Shown piece by piece: positions 1-9,450 of a stretch of 64,000 bases of DNA (its first letter is position 1; every line of letters starts with the position of its first letter). The notes under the pieces are model-generated. The model was not told the origin of the DNA and ran no database searches. It saw only the letters and a list, made by a program, of their open reading frames with translations. Made by a program: the position numbers and the translations under genes. Source of the DNA: Methylobacterium brachiatum (lineage in GTDB: Bacteria; Pseudomonadota; Alphaproteobacteria; Rhizobiales; Beijerinckiaceae); contig NZ_JAJALK010000004.1 of the NCBI RefSeq assembly GCF_020523825.1, positions 1 to 64,000 of the forward strand, in the 5' to 3' direction.

Positions 1-139
1 GGCGTTCCGCATGCGCAACCGCGACCTCGTCTACGTCTCCAACGCGCCCTTCACCGAAGTCTCGAAGGTGCTGTCCGCCTTCAGCGGCGTCACCGGACCG
101 CTCAGCTCCGCCGCCACGGCTTACGCCTACGCGAAATAG
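1..139 (+). CDS. polysaccharide export protein, 3' end only
   Basis: Only the last 45 or so codons lie in the window, read from base 2 to the TAG at 137-139. The tail contains DLVYVSNAPFTEVSKVL, which resembles the C-terminus of Wza/GumB-type outer-membrane polysaccharide export proteins, where a similar 'VYVSNAP' segment precedes the C-terminal helix. A role in exporting capsule or exopolysaccharide would fit the UDP-glucose dehydrogenase 9 kb downstream. The family call rests on a short segment, so it is moderate. Confidence 0.6.
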   Translation, partial: AFRMRNRDLVYVSNAPFTEVSKVLSAFSGVTGPLSSAATAYAYAK

Positions 140-185
140 AGAGGCCGACCCGCCGGTCTCAGGATCGGCGGTTTCGAGATCCCGG

Positions 186-230
186 AAACGCAAACAGGGC
201 GCGGATGCCATCCGCGCCCTGTTTGCGTTT
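186..230. terminator. bidirectional terminator, perfect 21-bp stem
   Basis: Positions 186-206 and 210-230 are exact reverse complements separated by a 3-base loop. The stem starts AAACG and ends CGTTT, so both strands read into a short T-rich tail. It lies between two convergent genes, the export gene ending at 139 and the minus-strand synthase ending at 275, and probably ends transcription of both. Confidence 0.85.
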
Positions 231-274
231 TGAGCCCTGGACCGCGCCGGACCTCGGCGCAGTCCGAAAAGACC

Positions 275-1642
275 TCAGCCGCGCTTGGCCAGCAGCTGCT
301 CGATCAGCGAGCCGCCCTTGTCGATCGCCGCCATCTCCTCGGCCACCGCGCTCACGGTGTCGCGGATCTGGTCGGCGGTATGCTCGGAGGTCAGGAAGAA
401 GCGCAGGCGCGAGGCCCGCTCCGGCACCGCCGGGTGGATGATCGGCTGGACGTTGATGCCCCGGCGGAAGAGCCGGTCCGACAGGGTCACGGCCTTGAGC
501 GAGTCGCCGACGATGATCGGCACCACGGCCAGGCCGAGGCTGAAGCCGGTATCGAGGCCGAGCTTCTTGGCGGTGGCGAGGAACAGGGTGCCGTTCTGGC
601 GTAGGCGCTCGACCCGCTCCGGCTCGGCATGCATCACCGCCAGGGCCGCCTCGGCGGCGGCGGCGAGCGGCGGCGACATGCCGACGCTGTACACGAAGCC
701 GCCGGCCGTGTGCTTGAGGTACTCGATCAGCGCGATCGGGCCGCAGATGTAGCCGCCGCAGGTCGAGAGCGTCTTGGACAGGGTGCCCATCCAGATGTCG
801 ACCTCGTTCGGGTCGACACCGCAATGCTCGAACAGGCCGGCGCCGGTCCGGCCGGTGACGCCGAGGCCGTGGGCCTCGTCGACCATCAGCCAGGCGTCGT
901 AGCGCTTCTTGAGGGCGATGAGCCCGGCCAGGTCCGGCGCGTCGCCGTCCATGCTGTACAGCCCCTCGACCACGATCAGCGCCCGGCGGTGCTCGTGGCG
1001 GGTGTTCTGGAGCAGGCTCTCCAGGGCGTCGAGGTCGTTATGCGCGAAGGAGCGCCGCTGGGCGCCCGAGAGCTGCGCGCCGGTGACGATGCTGTTGTGG
1101 GACAGGGCGTCGTGGAAGATCACGTCGCCGGCTTCCAGCAGGGCGCCGATGGTCGTGACGTTGGTGGCGTGCCCGCTCACCATCACGATGCAGCCCTCGG
1201 TCCGGTAGTGCTTGGCCAGCGCCTGTTCGAGGCTGATATGGCCGGGCCGCTCGCCCGCCACCACGCGGCTCGCCGAGGCCGAGGTGCCGTAGGCCTCGAT
1301 CGCCTCCCGGGCCGCGTTGCTCACCCGCGGATGGCCGTTCAGGCCGAGATAATCGTAGGACGAGAAGTTGGTGAAGCTCTTCTGGTCGATCCGCGTGGTC
1401 GCGCCGGCCTTGGCGTCGTGGACGCGGAAGAACGGGTTGCCCAAGCCGATCAGCTGCGCCGCCTGGCGCTGCAGCTGCAGCTCGCGGTAGCCGGGCAGGT
1501 TCTCGAAGTTCTGCGCGGCCGATTTCCCGGCCGGGGAGGCCGCCTTGACGGGGGCCGGGCGCGGGGTCGCGCGCCCGAGTCGGTTCGTCACGAAGCCGGC
1601 GAGCGCCGCGCGCCCGCCGTCAGGCCGTGCCGTATCGGTCAT
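275..1642 (-). CDS. PLP-dependent alpha-oxoamine synthase, partner of the adjacent PKS
   Basis: A 455-aa fold-type I PLP enzyme of the alpha-oxoamine synthase family (8-amino-7-oxononanoate synthase, serine palmitoyltransferase, CqsA). These enzymes decarboxylate an amino acid and join it to an acyl thioester, giving an alpha-aminoketone. D255 and H258 of DEAHGLG and the Schiff-base lysine K290 in GTLSKTLS are present, so it should be active. About 90 N-terminal residues precede the core and look like a disordered or docking segment. Its ATG overlaps the PKS stop (ATGA at 1639-1642), so the two are translationally coupled. The PKS has no thioesterase, so this enzyme may release the polyketide by condensing it with an amino acid, as Fum8-type enzymes do in fumonisin synthesis. 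bioF is less likely because no other biotin gene is nearby. Confidence 0.85.
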   Translation of the reverse strand: MTDTARPDGGRAALAGFVTNRLGRATPRPAPVKAASPAGKSAAQNFENLPGYRELQLQRQAAQLIGLGNPFFRVHDAKAGATTRIDQKSFTNFSSYDYLGLNGHPRVSNAAREAIEAYGTSASASRVVAGERPGHISLEQALAKHYRTEGCIVMVSGHATNVTTIGALLEAGDVIFHDALSHNSIVTGAQLSGAQRRSFAHNDLDALESLLQNTRHEHRRALIVVEGLYSMDGDAPDLAGLIALKKRYDAWLMVDEAHGLGVTGRTGAGLFEHCGVDPNEVDIWMGTLSKTLSTCGGYICGPIALIEYLKHTAGGFVYSVGMSPPLAAAAEAALAVMHAEPERVERLRQNGTLFLATAKKLGLDTGFSLGLAVVPIIVGDSLKAVTLSDRLFRRGINVQPIIHPAVPERASRLRFFLTSEHTADQIRDTVSAVAEEMAAIDKGGSLIEQLLAKRG

Positions 1643-4600
1643 GAGTTGGTCTCTTTGATCTCGCTGGAGGTCTGCTCGATGAGTTCCCTGAGCGGCGCCA
1701 TCATCTGGGCATCGATCTCACCGCCGATATGCTTCGAGACGAGGCTCATCGCGACACCGGCCGCCTCATCCATGGGGGCCGAAACCGCCTGAATTAAGGA
1801 CTCCGACAGCTCGTTGACCGTCATGCCGGACGACAGGCCGGCGGGCGGCGCGTCGAGGGCGAAGCGCTCCTGCAGGCTGGCGCCCAGCTCGACGCCCATC
1901 AGCGAGTCGAGGCCGATCTCGGAGAGCTGGCGCACGCGGCTGATATCGTCCTTGGGCAGGCGCAGGATGCGGGCGATGTCCTCGACGATCGCGTCGGACA
2001 CGGTCTTGCGGACCGCGTCGACGTCGCCCCCCTTAAGGAGCGCGCCGATATTGATCGCCTGGACGCCGCCGGCCTCCACCTGCTGGTCCGACCCGAGATC
2101 GGCGTAGCTCGGGGAGCGCATGGTGGCGAGCCGCTCGCGCGCCTTGCCCCAATGCATCGCCGCGATGGCGATCACCGCCTCGTCCGGCGAGGTCCCCTGG
2201 CCCTCCAGGGCGTCGGCCATCAGTTCGAGGCAGCGACGGGCCTCCATCGGGGTGACGCCGACGCGGCCGGCGAGACCTTCCATGACCGCCTTGTTGCGGG
2301 CGAGCATGCCGACATCGCCGATCGCACCCCAGGCGACCGCCAGAGCCGGCAGGCCGCGGCGGCGGCGCTGGCGCGCCAGGCCTTCCATGAAGCCGTTGGC
2401 GGCCACGTAGGAGCCCTGGCCGGGATTGCCGATGAACGTCGTCGCCGACGAGAACATCACGAAATAGTCGAGCGTCCGGTCCCGGGTGGCGGCGTCCAGG
2501 TGCTGGGCGCCGATCACCTTCGGGCCGATCACCGTGTCGAGCGCCGCGGCGTCGATGTTGGCGATCAGGCCGTCCTGCAGGACCGCGGCGGCATGGAGCA
2601 CGCCGGCGAGCTTCTTGCCGCCCTGCTCGATCTCCGCCAGCAGCCGGTCGACCGCCGAGCGGCTGGTGATGTCCACCGCCTTGGCCTCGACCTTCACGCC
2701 GCGCCCGGTGAGCTCGGCGACGATCGCCTTGGCCTCGTCGGTGGTCGCGCCCTTGCGGCCGGCGAGCACGAGGTGCTTGGCCCCCTTGTCGACGAGCCAG
2801 CGCGCCGCCTCCAAGCCGAAGCCGCCGAGCCCGCCGGTGACGAGGTGGACGCCGCTCTCCGAGACCGTGAACGGACGGCGCGTATCCTTGATGATCGTGC
2901 CGGCCTTGGGCGGGCTAATCACGATCTTCCCGATATGCCCGGATTGCTGCATCAGCCGGAAGGCGTCCGAAGTCTCGGCCGCCGTGAACGGCTGGTAGGG
3001 CAGGGGCTTGAGGCCGCCGTCGTTGAACAGCGCCATCACCTCGCGGAACATCCGCGCACCGTCGTCGCCCTGGTGCTGGATCACCTGGTCGAGATCGACG
3101 CCGAAGTAGCTGAGGTTCCGCCGGAACGGGCGCAGGCCGATATGGGTGTTGGCGACGTAGTCGCGCTTGCCCAGCTCGACGAAGCGGCCGAACGGCCGCA
3201 GCGCGTTGAGCGAGCGCTCCATCGCCTCGCCGAACAGGCTGTTCAGCACGATGTCGACGCCGTCGCCGGTGATCGCGCGGACCTCGTCCACGAAGGCGAG
3301 GGAGCGGGAATCGAGCACGTGCTCGGCACCGAGCGCCTTCACCAGGGCCCGCTTCTCGCGGGAACCGGCGGTGGCGATGACCCGTGCGCCCTTCAGCTTG
3401 GCGATCTGCAGCGCGGCCAGGCCGACGCCGCCCGCGCCGCCATGGACCAGCACCCACTCGCCGCGCCGCATCCGGGCGCAGGAGACGAGGCCGTAATAGG
3501 CGGTGAGGAAGGCCACCGGCACGGTCGCCGCCGCCATCGGGTCGAGACCCTGCGGGCTCGGCGCGACCACGAGCTCGGGCACCACGATGTGGGTCGCGAA
3601 GCCCGACTGGGCGAAGGCGACGACGGGGTCGCCGACCTTGAAGCCCTTCACGCCCGGACCGACGGCCGTGACCCGGCCGGCGCATTCGAGGCCGAGCCGC
3701 GGGCCGGCGAAGCCGTCCTCCAGGATCTCCTCGGGCAGCATCGAGAGCGCCCACAGAACGTCGCGGAAGTTGAGGCCGGTGGCCTCGACCGCGATCTCCA
3801 TCTCGCCCTTGCCGGGGGTGCGGCGCTCGGCCGGACCCCAGACCATCTCGTTAAGGCCGCCGGTGTTGCTGCGCTCCAGGCGCGCGGCCTCGGCCGGGAC
3901 GGCATCCGCCGGATCCCGGTGCTTCGGCCGGCCGGCATGGAAGCGCACGACCTGCGTCCGCTCGTCGTCGAGCACGATCTCGGTCTCCGGCGTGCCGGAC
4001 AGGATGAGGTCGCGCAGGCGCTCGGAGGCGCGCTTCGACGACATCTCGGGGGAGAGGTCGATCCGGCGCACGTCGAGGTTCGGCGCCTCGTTGGCCAGGG
4101 TGCGGGAGAAAGCCCAAACACCGGCCTCGATGTTGGTGGTCTGGGCGCCGCGATCACGGGTGGCACCGGGCGCCACGACCCAGAGGCGGGTCGGGCGGGC
4201 GCCGAGATGCTCGGCGCAGCGCTTCAGGCTGAGGCAGCGGTCGCGCAGCCGCTCGGCCGCCTCGCCGCCGCGGGTGAAGGCGCCGGCCAGGAACACCACC
4301 GTATCGGGGGTCTCCTTCTCCAGCTCCATCAGCGAGGTCTCGGAGTCGAGAATGATCGAGACATGCACGCCGCCCGCGACCAGCAGGGTCGCCAGGGAGG
4401 AGGCGGTCTCGGCCGCGAACTCGTCGTCCGACCCGATCACGAAGGCGAAGGTCTGGGCCGGGGCGGGGCCAGGACGGACCGGAGCCTCGGCGACCAGCAG
4501 CAGGTCGTCGCCGTTGGCGGAGGCCGCCCGCTCGACCGCGACCTTGACCAGGCCGTGGGCGCTGAGCGTGCGCTGCCAACCCTCGATATCCTCGAGGCGC

Positions 4601-7600
4601 CCGACCGGCATGCCGCCGACGGCTTCCTCGAACCAGCCGTTGGTGAGGCCGAATACGAGGTCGCGGAACAGGGACGCGCCCGGCTCCACGGCCACCAGCA
4701 GGCCGCCGGTGGCGAGCGCCCCGGCGAGCTGGCCCGGCAGGGCGCGCTCGCCGCGATGCAGGCTCCCGGCCGCCAGGATCAGGTCGAAGCTGCCGGGGGC
4801 GAGCTCGTCGGCCGCCTCGACCACGGCGGCGCCGTTGGTGAGCGACAGGCGGGCGCGCTCGGCGAGCCGGCGGTCGGCCTCGAACACGGTGAGACGGGCC
4901 TCGGCGGCAGCGACGAAGGCCGCGGCCTGGGCGGAGAGCGGGCCGAAACCGACCTGCAGGACCCGCAGCGCGCGCTCCTTCGGGAGCTGGCCGCGGCTCT
5001 TCTCGATCAGCTCGGCGACCACGTCGGCGGTGTGGCGCGCGGTGGCCGAGCGCATCACGAAGGCGTCGATCGCGCCCTGCGGCAGGGCCGGGGCCTCGGT
5101 CAGCTTGCCCGCGAGCAGGCGGTCGACCATGGCGCCGACATCGGCGATCAGCACCAGCTCGGCGGAGAGATCCGGATGGTCGCCGGCGATCCAGCGCATG
5201 ATCTCGTCCGGCGCCGGCAGCGCCGAGCCGTCACCCAGGGTCCAGTTCTGGCCGGCACGCTCGGCCAGGCCGCTGCTCTCCAGGGCGTAAAGGGCGTTCA
5301 GCAGCCAGGGGCGAAGGGCCTCCGGCACGCGCCGGTCGGTGACCGAGACGGTCTCGCCTTCCGCCAGCCCGGAGGCGAGGCGGTAGGCCAGCGACGTCGC
5401 CCAGCCTTCGAGCAGCAGGTGACCCGGCGACAGGGCGGCATCGGCCGGCCCCTTCGCCTCGGCGGTGAGCGGACGCAGGCGCGCGGCCACGCTCGGACGG
5501 CGCTCCATCGGGATCGCGGTCGGCTCGGTGGCGAGTTCCGGCACCTGCGAGATCGCGAAGGCCGAGAGGTCGCCGCCGCCCTTGGCACGCAGGGCCTGGA
5601 AGCGGCCCTCGCGGATGGTCGCGACCACCGCGCCGTCGGCGTCGAGCAGGGTGAAGTCGGCCAGGATCGACCGCTCGTTGCAGCGGCGCGTCCGGATGAT
5701 CGAGCGGGCGATCACGGCGCCGGGGCGCAGCAGACGCACCTCGCCGAAGCGCACCGGGATGTAGGCCTTGCCGGCATTCTCACCGAGCAGGTCGGCGAAG
5801 AGCAGGATCAGCCCGTGGAAGCAGGCGTCAAGCCGCTGCGGGACCAGGGCGAAGCGGGTGTCGGGCTCGGCCGGCAGGAGGTCGGAGACGATGGTGGCGT
5901 CATCCAGCCGGGCGCTCATCGCGACCTGCTGGAAGCTCGGGCCGAAGCCGAGGCCCGAAGCGCGGGCCCGGGCGTAGAGCGCCTCGCCGCTCAGCACCTG
6001 CTCGCCGGCGCTGTCGAAGTCGAACCCGTCCAGGTCGGGCGCCTTCGGGGCCGTGAACGTGCCGTCGACGATCTTGGCCTGGGCGTGGAGCTGCCAGGGG
6101 GTCTGGGTCAGGCGCGGGCGGCTGAGGACCTGGATGCCGTTGCCGGTGCCGGACAGGCGTACCGCGACCTCGCGCAGGGCCTCCTCGGCGAAGACCATCG
6201 GCGAGAGGATCTCGAAATCGGCCAGCACCACCTCGTCGTGGCGCATCGCCTCGCGAACGCAGGCCAGCGCCATCTCGACGAAGCCGGCGCCGGGCATGAT
6301 CACTTGGCCGTCGACCCGGTGATCCTCCAGCTCGGGCAGGGTGGCCGGATCGACGAAGCCGTTCCACTCCAGGCCGTCGAAGGTGGTCCGCGAGCCGATT
6401 AGCGGGTGATAGGGGCGGGCGCTCATGGCGCCGACGCTCTCGGGGGTGTCGGCCAGGCGGAACGGGCGCCGCTGCCACGGATAGGTGGGCAGGCGGACAT
6501 CGCCCCGGGGCGCGTCACCGAAGATCAGCGACTCGTCGACCTGTGCGCCCTGGACCAGGGCAGCGCTGACCGCCTTGGCGATCGGGTCGCCGCCCGACGC
6601 CTTGCGGTGCATCACGCCGACCGTGGCGGTCTCGATGCCGAGCGGCTCGACCGCGTCGCCGACATGGGACATCAGGGTCGCGCGCGGGCCGACCTCGACA
6701 AAGACGCGAGCGCCGCGACGGGTGGCGTCCTGCACGGCCTCGCTGAAGCGCACCGGCTCGCGGATGTTGCGCCACCAGTAGCCGGCGCCGAAATTGTCGC
6801 CCTCCAGCACGCTGCCGGTGACGGTGGAGACCATCGCGGTGGTGCCGGCGCGGGCCTTCAGCCCGGCGAGGTCGCGCAGCAGCGGCTTCTCGGTCGGGTC
6901 CATCAGCCTGCCGTGGAAGGCGTAGGCGAGGTCGAGCTTGCGGCCGCGGCGGCGCTTGCGCGACAGGGCCTTGAGGGCGGCCTCGATATCGGCGACCGGC
7001 CCGGCGACCGTGACGGCCTTGGGGCTGTTGTAGGCGGCGATGTCGAGCGACGGGTAATCCTTGAGGAAGGACTCGACCTCCTCGGCCGGCATCAGCAGCA
7101 CCGCCATGGTGCCCTGGCCGTGCGTCGTCTCCTGATGGTGGCTGCGGTAGTAGATAACCCGGACCGCGTCCTCGAGGCTGAGGATGCCGGCGGCCTCGGC
7201 GGCAGCGATCTCGCCGACGCTGTGGCCGAGCACGTAGGAGGGGATCAGCCCCTTGGCCTTGAGGGCCGCCGTCGAGGCGCTCTCGATGGCGAAGATCAGC
7301 GGCTGCGAGACGCTGGTGAGCGCCAGGCGCTCGTCCAGATCCTCGGCGTAGAGGGCCTGCTTCAGCGACCAGTCGGCATAGGTCTGGAACAGGGTGTCGA
7401 CCCGGTCGAAGGCGGCCCGGAAGGTCGGGTTCTCCTCGTAGGCCTCGCGGCCCATGCCGGCCCACTGGCTGCCGTTGCCGGAATAGACGAACGCCACCTC
7501 GGCGGCGCGGTCGACCGCGGTGCCGGTGAAGGCGTCCTGGGCGTCCTCGCCCTCGCCGACCGCGCGGAGAGCCGCGGCGACGTCGATCTTCCCGTCCAGC

Positions 7601-9081
7601 GCGATCGCCAGGCGGGCGGGCATGCGCTCGCGGCGATGCGCCACGGCGGCGGCCACCGTGGCGACCCGGTCGGGCTCGGCTTCGAGGCGCTCGGCGTAAT
7701 CGAGGGCGAGCTCGTTCAGGGCGGCGCGGCTTTGGGCCGAAAGCAGCAGCACCTGCGCGGACGGCGCCGGCGCACCGGCCTCCGCCTGCGCGCCCGAATT
7801 TCCGTCGGTGATCACGACGTGCGCGTTGGTGCCGCCGAAGCCGAAGGAGTTCACGCCCGCATAGCGCTCGCGCGGACCGCGGGTGATCGGCAGTGCCTCG
7901 CGGACGACGCTCAGGTTAAGCTCGTCGAACGGGATGTCGGGATTGAGCTCGGCCGCGTGCAGCGACGGCGGCACGAGATCGTGCTCCAGCGCCAGCGTCG
8001 CCTTCATCAGGCCGGCGAGGCCGGAGACCGGCTCGGTATGGCCGATATTGGTCTTGATCGAGCCGATCGGCAGCGGCGCCTGGCGGCCGCGCCCGAGCTT
8101 GGTCCCGATGGCCGAGGCCTCGATCGGATCGCCCACCGGCGTGCCGGTGCCGTGCGCCTCCATGAAGGCGAGGTCGTCGAGACGGATGCCCGCGTCGCGG
8201 TACACGCGCTCCAGCAGGGCGCCCTGGGCGTAGCCCGACGGCAGCGAGATGCCGGTGGTGCGGCCGTCGGAATTGATGCCCGACGCCACGATGCGGGCGC
8301 GCACGGTGGCGCCGTTGCGCCGCGCGGCCTCGGCCGATTGCAGCACGAACACCACGCCGCCCTCCGAGCGCACGTAGCCGTCGGCATTCTTCGAGAACGC
8401 CTGGCACAGGCCGGTGCGCGAGAGCATCTGCGCGGTGGAGAAGCAGATGAAGTTGAACGGGCTCGCCAGCACGTTAACGCCGGCCACGACCGCGGTGTCC
8501 ACGCGGCCGGACTGGATCGCCTGCACGGCGTTGTCGAAGGCGACGAGCGAGGACGAGCAGGCCGTGTCGACCGTGAAGCTCGGGCCCTTCAGGTCGAAGA
8601 TGTACGAGATGCGGTTCGAGATGATCGAGAGCGTGTTGCCGGTGGCCGCGTAGGCGTCGCCCGAGGCCGCATCGAGGATGCGCAGGTTGCCGTAATCGAG
8701 CGAGGAGGCGCCGACGAATACGCCGATGTTGCTGCCGGCCACGCTCGACGGGCGCAGGCCCGCATCCTCGAGCGCTTCCCAGGTCAGCTCCAGCAGCATC
8801 CGCTGCTGCGGATCCATCTGCTCGGCCTCGCGGGGCGAGATGCCGAACACGGCCGGGTCGAACGACCAGATGTCGTCGATGATGCCGGCGGCCCAGGTGT
8901 AGCTCTTCCCGCGCTCCTGGGCGCGCGGATGCGCGAACCGGTCGAGGGAGAAGCGGTCACTCGGGACCTTGCTGACGGCGCAGCGGCCCTCGGACAGGAG
9001 TTGCCACAGCCCGTCGACGTTGGGGGCCCCGGGCAGTCGGCATGCGCGTCCGACGATCGCAATATCTGTACGTTGTGTCAC
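1639..9081 (-). CDS. type I reducing polyketide synthase, KS-AT-DH-psiMT-ER-KR-ACP
   Basis: A single-module PKS of about 2480 aa from a GTG at 9079-9081. An ATG at 9289-9291 would add 70 residues with no recognisable domain, and the KS fold begins at once after the GTG (TDIAIVGRACRLPG), but no strong ribosome site marks either start. KS: C175, H310, H348. AT: S621 in GHSVGE, with YAFH at the specificity site (closer to the malonyl HAFH than the methylmalonyl YASH form). DH: H921 and D1085. A methyltransferase-like domain near 1290-1540 has VLQVGFGP in place of the glycine-rich SAM motif and may be inactive. ER about 1745-2055 with HGGAGGVG. KR about 2065-2245 with S2212, Y2225, N2229. ACP phosphopantetheine serine S2393. 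There is no thioesterase. The complete reducing loop suggests iterative synthesis of a saturated chain. The substrate and number of cycles are not visible. Confidence 0.9.
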   Translation of the reverse strand: MTQRTDIAIVGRACRLPGAPNVDGLWQLLSEGRCAVSKVPSDRFSLDRFAHPRAQERGKSYTWAAGIIDDIWSFDPAVFGISPREAEQMDPQQRMLLELTWEALEDAGLRPSSVAGSNIGVFVGASSLDYGNLRILDAASGDAYAATGNTLSIISNRISYIFDLKGPSFTVDTACSSSLVAFDNAVQAIQSGRVDTAVVAGVNVLASPFNFICFSTAQMLSRTGLCQAFSKNADGYVRSEGGVVFVLQSAEAARRNGATVRARIVASGINSDGRTTGISLPSGYAQGALLERVYRDAGIRLDDLAFMEAHGTGTPVGDPIEASAIGTKLGRGRQAPLPIGSIKTNIGHTEPVSGLAGLMKATLALEHDLVPPSLHAAELNPDIPFDELNLSVVREALPITRGPRERYAGVNSFGFGGTNAHVVITDGNSGAQAEAGAPAPSAQVLLLSAQSRAALNELALDYAERLEAEPDRVATVAAAVAHRRERMPARLAIALDGKIDVAAALRAVGEGEDAQDAFTGTAVDRAAEVAFVYSGNGSQWAGMGREAYEENPTFRAAFDRVDTLFQTYADWSLKQALYAEDLDERLALTSVSQPLIFAIESASTAALKAKGLIPSYVLGHSVGEIAAAEAAGILSLEDAVRVIYYRSHHQETTHGQGTMAVLLMPAEEVESFLKDYPSLDIAAYNSPKAVTVAGPVADIEAALKALSRKRRRGRKLDLAYAFHGRLMDPTEKPLLRDLAGLKARAGTTAMVSTVTGSVLEGDNFGAGYWWRNIREPVRFSEAVQDATRRGARVFVEVGPRATLMSHVGDAVEPLGIETATVGVMHRKASGGDPIAKAVSAALVQGAQVDESLIFGDAPRGDVRLPTYPWQRRPFRLADTPESVGAMSARPYHPLIGSRTTFDGLEWNGFVDPATLPELEDHRVDGQVIMPGAGFVEMALACVREAMRHDEVVLADFEILSPMVFAEEALREVAVRLSGTGNGIQVLSRPRLTQTPWQLHAQAKIVDGTFTAPKAPDLDGFDFDSAGEQVLSGEALYARARASGLGFGPSFQQVAMSARLDDATIVSDLLPAEPDTRFALVPQRLDACFHGLILLFADLLGENAGKAYIPVRFGEVRLLRPGAVIARSIIRTRRCNERSILADFTLLDADGAVVATIREGRFQALRAKGGGDLSAFAISQVPELATEPTAIPMERRPSVAARLRPLTAEAKGPADAALSPGHLLLEGWATSLAYRLASGLAEGETVSVTDRRVPEALRPWLLNALYALESSGLAERAGQNWTLGDGSALPAPDEIMRWIAGDHPDLSAELVLIADVGAMVDRLLAGKLTEAPALPQGAIDAFVMRSATARHTADVVAELIEKSRGQLPKERALRVLQVGFGPLSAQAAAFVAAAEARLTVFEADRRLAERARLSLTNGAAVVEAADELAPGSFDLILAAGSLHRGERALPGQLAGALATGGLLVAVEPGASLFRDLVFGLTNGWFEEAVGGMPVGRLEDIEGWQRTLSAHGLVKVAVERAASANGDDLLLVAEAPVRPGPAPAQTFAFVIGSDDEFAAETASSLATLLVAGGVHVSIILDSETSLMELEKETPDTVVFLAGAFTRGGEAAERLRDRCLSLKRCAEHLGARPTRLWVVAPGATRDRGAQTTNIEAGVWAFSRTLANEAPNLDVRRIDLSPEMSSKRASERLRDLILSGTPETEIVLDDERTQVVRFHAGRPKHRDPADAVPAEAARLERSNTGGLNEMVWGPAERRTPGKGEMEIAVEATGLNFRDVLWALSMLPEEILEDGFAGPRLGLECAGRVTAVGPGVKGFKVGDPVVAFAQSGFATHIVVPELVVAPSPQGLDPMAAATVPVAFLTAYYGLVSCARMRRGEWVLVHGGAGGVGLAALQIAKLKGARVIATAGSREKRALVKALGAEHVLDSRSLAFVDEVRAITGDGVDIVLNSLFGEAMERSLNALRPFGRFVELGKRDYVANTHIGLRPFRRNLSYFGVDLDQVIQHQGDDGARMFREVMALFNDGGLKPLPYQPFTAAETSDAFRLMQQSGHIGKIVISPPKAGTIIKDTRRPFTVSESGVHLVTGGLGGFGLEAARWLVDKGAKHLVLAGRKGATTDEAKAIVAELTGRGVKVEAKAVDITSRSAVDRLLAEIEQGGKKLAGVLHAAAVLQDGLIANIDAAALDTVIGPKVIGAQHLDAATRDRTLDYFVMFSSATTFIGNPGQGSYVAANGFMEGLARQRRRRGLPALAVAWGAIGDVGMLARNKAVMEGLAGRVGVTPMEARRCLELMADALEGQGTSPDEAVIAIAAMHWGKARERLATMRSPSYADLGSDQQVEAGGVQAINIGALLKGGDVDAVRKTVSDAIVEDIARILRLPKDDISRVRQLSEIGLDSLMGVELGASLQERFALDAPPAGLSSGMTVNELSESLIQAVSAPMDEAAGVAMSLVSKHIGGEIDAQMMAPLRELIEQTSSEIKETNS

Positions 9082-9450
9082 GTTCGGTTCGCACACGCTC
9101 GTTATCGGAAGTCGGCTCGGCTCGCGACGAGTGAGTACCCTCTCACCCCTTACTGTGGCACCATTGCGGTGTCCAACCTGCCCCCAGGCAACGTCATCCC
9201 TGCTCGGGCAGATTGCGGTGGCCTGTGACATGTATTCATCAGAATGCAGTCCAGTGCCGACGCCCGAAATGCCAAGTTTGCATCGCTTCACCGCCTGTTG
9301 AGACGGTCACGCGACCATCGAAATGCCACAGTTGCGCGCCGGCAGGCGGGCCCCGTCTAGCGGTGCCGCCGGGGTTTTCCAAAGACATCTTTGCAGCAGC
9401 CTGCAGATCAGGCGCCGCAATGCGACGGCTCGACGCCGTCGGGCCGACGC
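9082..9450 (-). promoter_or_regulatory. 369-bp region upstream of the PKS with a direct repeat
   Basis: No convincing gene lies between the PKS start and the end of the UDP-glucose dehydrogenase gene. The 10-mer CGAAATGCCA occurs at 9265-9274 and 9319-9328 in the same orientation, 54 bp apart, and each copy is followed by a related AGTT/CAGTT segment. The spacing is near five helical turns, so the copies could be regulator sites for the PKS operon. Short open frames here have no ribosome sites or recognisable motifs. If the longer PKS start at 9291 were right, the first copy would be coding. Confidence 0.35.

Noticed and set aside
2152..6402. 1416-codon open frame on the plus strand opposite the PKS
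   Set aside because: It is antisense to a PKS with all catalytic motifs intact. At this GC content long open antisense frames arise from codon bias. The translation is Arg/Gly/Ala/His-rich and matches no family.
6406..9228. 940-codon open frame on the plus strand opposite the PKS N-terminus
   Set aside because: Same reason: antisense shadow of KS/AT/DH coding DNA, no ribosome site and no motif.
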